A stretch of DNA of 7,034 nucleotides. Origin: CAG-791 sp003447895 (GTDB lineage: Bacteria > Bacillota > Clostridia > Lachnospirales > Lachnospiraceae). The stretch covers positions 1 through 7,034 of the forward strand of contig CAMOMX010000106.1 of NCBI GenBank assembly GCA_946620035.1. Direction: 5' to 3'. Under the pieces are notes generated by a model. That model was not told the origin of the DNA. It saw only the letters and a list, made by a program, of their open reading frames with translations, and made no database searches. Shown in pieces: positions 6,506 to 7,034 of this stretch. The position numbers were made by a program, and so were the translations under genes. Each line of letters opens with the position of its first letter. Within the stretch, counting starts at the first letter, position 1.

Positions 6506-7034
6506 TCAGATCTCAAACATGTCGGCATAAGCCTTCAGAGCGCCGTCGGTATCGTGAGCGAGAACGCGCTTCGCAAGAAGCTTTCCGAGCTGGACGCCTT
6601 CCTGGTCGAAGCTGTTGACGTTCCATGCAAAGCCCTGGAACATGACCTTGTTCTCGAAGTGCGCAAGGAGCGCGCCAAGAGACTTGGGATTGAGGTCCTT
6701 GCCGGCGATGATACTGGAGGGACGGCCGCCCGCGAATGCCTTGTTGGGGTTCTCGTCATCCTTGCCGCAGGCAAATGCCATGATCTGTGCAGCCACGTTC
6801 GCGCAGAGCTTCTTCTGGCTGGTGCTGCCCTGGATGACAACATCCATGCCCGCCTGGTTCTCTTTAAAGCCCACGAACTGCATGGGAACGATGTCGGTTC
6901 CCTGGTGAAGCAGCTGATAGAAGGAGTGCTGTCCGTTTGTTCCGGGCTCACCGAAGATCACGGGGCCTGTGGAATAGTTCACGGGCTCGCCGAAGCGGTT
7001 GACGGACTTGCCGTTGGATTCCATATCCAGCTGC
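6506..7034 (-). CDS. pgi: Glucose-6-phosphate isomerase, C-terminal part (5' end outside window)
   Basis: This enzyme interconverts glucose 6-phosphate and fructose 6-phosphate in cytosolic glycolysis. The reading frame runs through the window edge: codons for Gln-Leu-Asp precede MESNGK, so the ATG at 7024 is internal. About 175 C-terminal residues are present. Catalytic residues known from the family are visible: the Glu of MESNGK, the His of EPGTNGQH 31 residues later, and the Lys of SFDQEGVQLGK. The family signature normally reads GVE at the last motif; here it is GVQ. The gene ends with TGA followed at once by TAA, then the intrinsic terminator. It appears intact over the visible part. 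It is a housekeeping gene, probably not functionally tied to the operon beyond both concerning sugars. Confidence 0.96.
   Translation of the reverse strand, partial: QLDMESNGKSVNRFGEPVNYSTGPVIFGEPGTNGQHSFYQLLHQGTDIVPMQFVGFKENQAGMDVVIQGSTSQKKLCANVAAQIMAFACGKDDENPNKAFAGGRPSSIIAGKDLNPKSLGALLAHFENKVMFQGFAWNVNSFDQEGVQLGKLLAKRVLAHDTDGALKAYADMFEI

Overview
The window looks like a chromosomal segment from a Gram-positive, Firmicutes-type bacterium. Clostridia, possibly Lachnospiraceae, is the best guess. The evidence is the near-consensus AGGAGG ribosome sites before most genes, two lipobox lipoproteins, sigma-A-like TATAAT boxes and compact intergenic regions. No gene identifies the genus, so that placement is inference. 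Every supported gene lies on the minus strand, so transcription runs from high to low coordinates.

Region by region, in transcription order: (1) 7034-6506 is the C-terminal part of glucose-6-phosphate isomerase (pgi), cut by the window edge. It ends in tandem stop codons and is followed by a strong intrinsic terminator (6434-6397). (2) 6384-6356 is a promoter with a perfect -10 box and a poor -35 box. (3) 6288-1033 is a tight five-gene operon: alpha/beta hydrolase, MalK/UgpC-type ATPase, MalF/UgpA-type permease, MalG/UgpE-type permease, and a family 1 solute-binding lipoprotein. Gaps are 28, 17 and 13 nt, followed by a 4-nt ATGA overlap. (4) 1032-875 holds a second promoter and a palindrome-rich leader of about 120 nt. 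(5) 874-32 encodes a lipoprotein with an acidic linker and two probable OB-fold-like beta domains, of unknown function. (6) 31-1 ends with a GGTGCC/GGCACC palindrome at the edge.

Working model: the binding lipoprotein captures a carbohydrate-like solute outside the membrane, the two permeases form the channel, and the dedicated ATPase drives import. The co-transcribed cytosolic hydrolase may cleave an ester or similar bond in the imported compound. The substrate cannot be read from the sequence, and no glycosidase, kinase or regulator gene is present in the window. The most unusual points are a solute-binding protein that carries both an N-terminal lipid anchor and a predicted C-terminal membrane helix, and the downstream OB-like lipoprotein with its own palindrome-rich control region. 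I see no mobile element, CRISPR array, tRNA or rRNA, and no clear evidence of a wholly new system.
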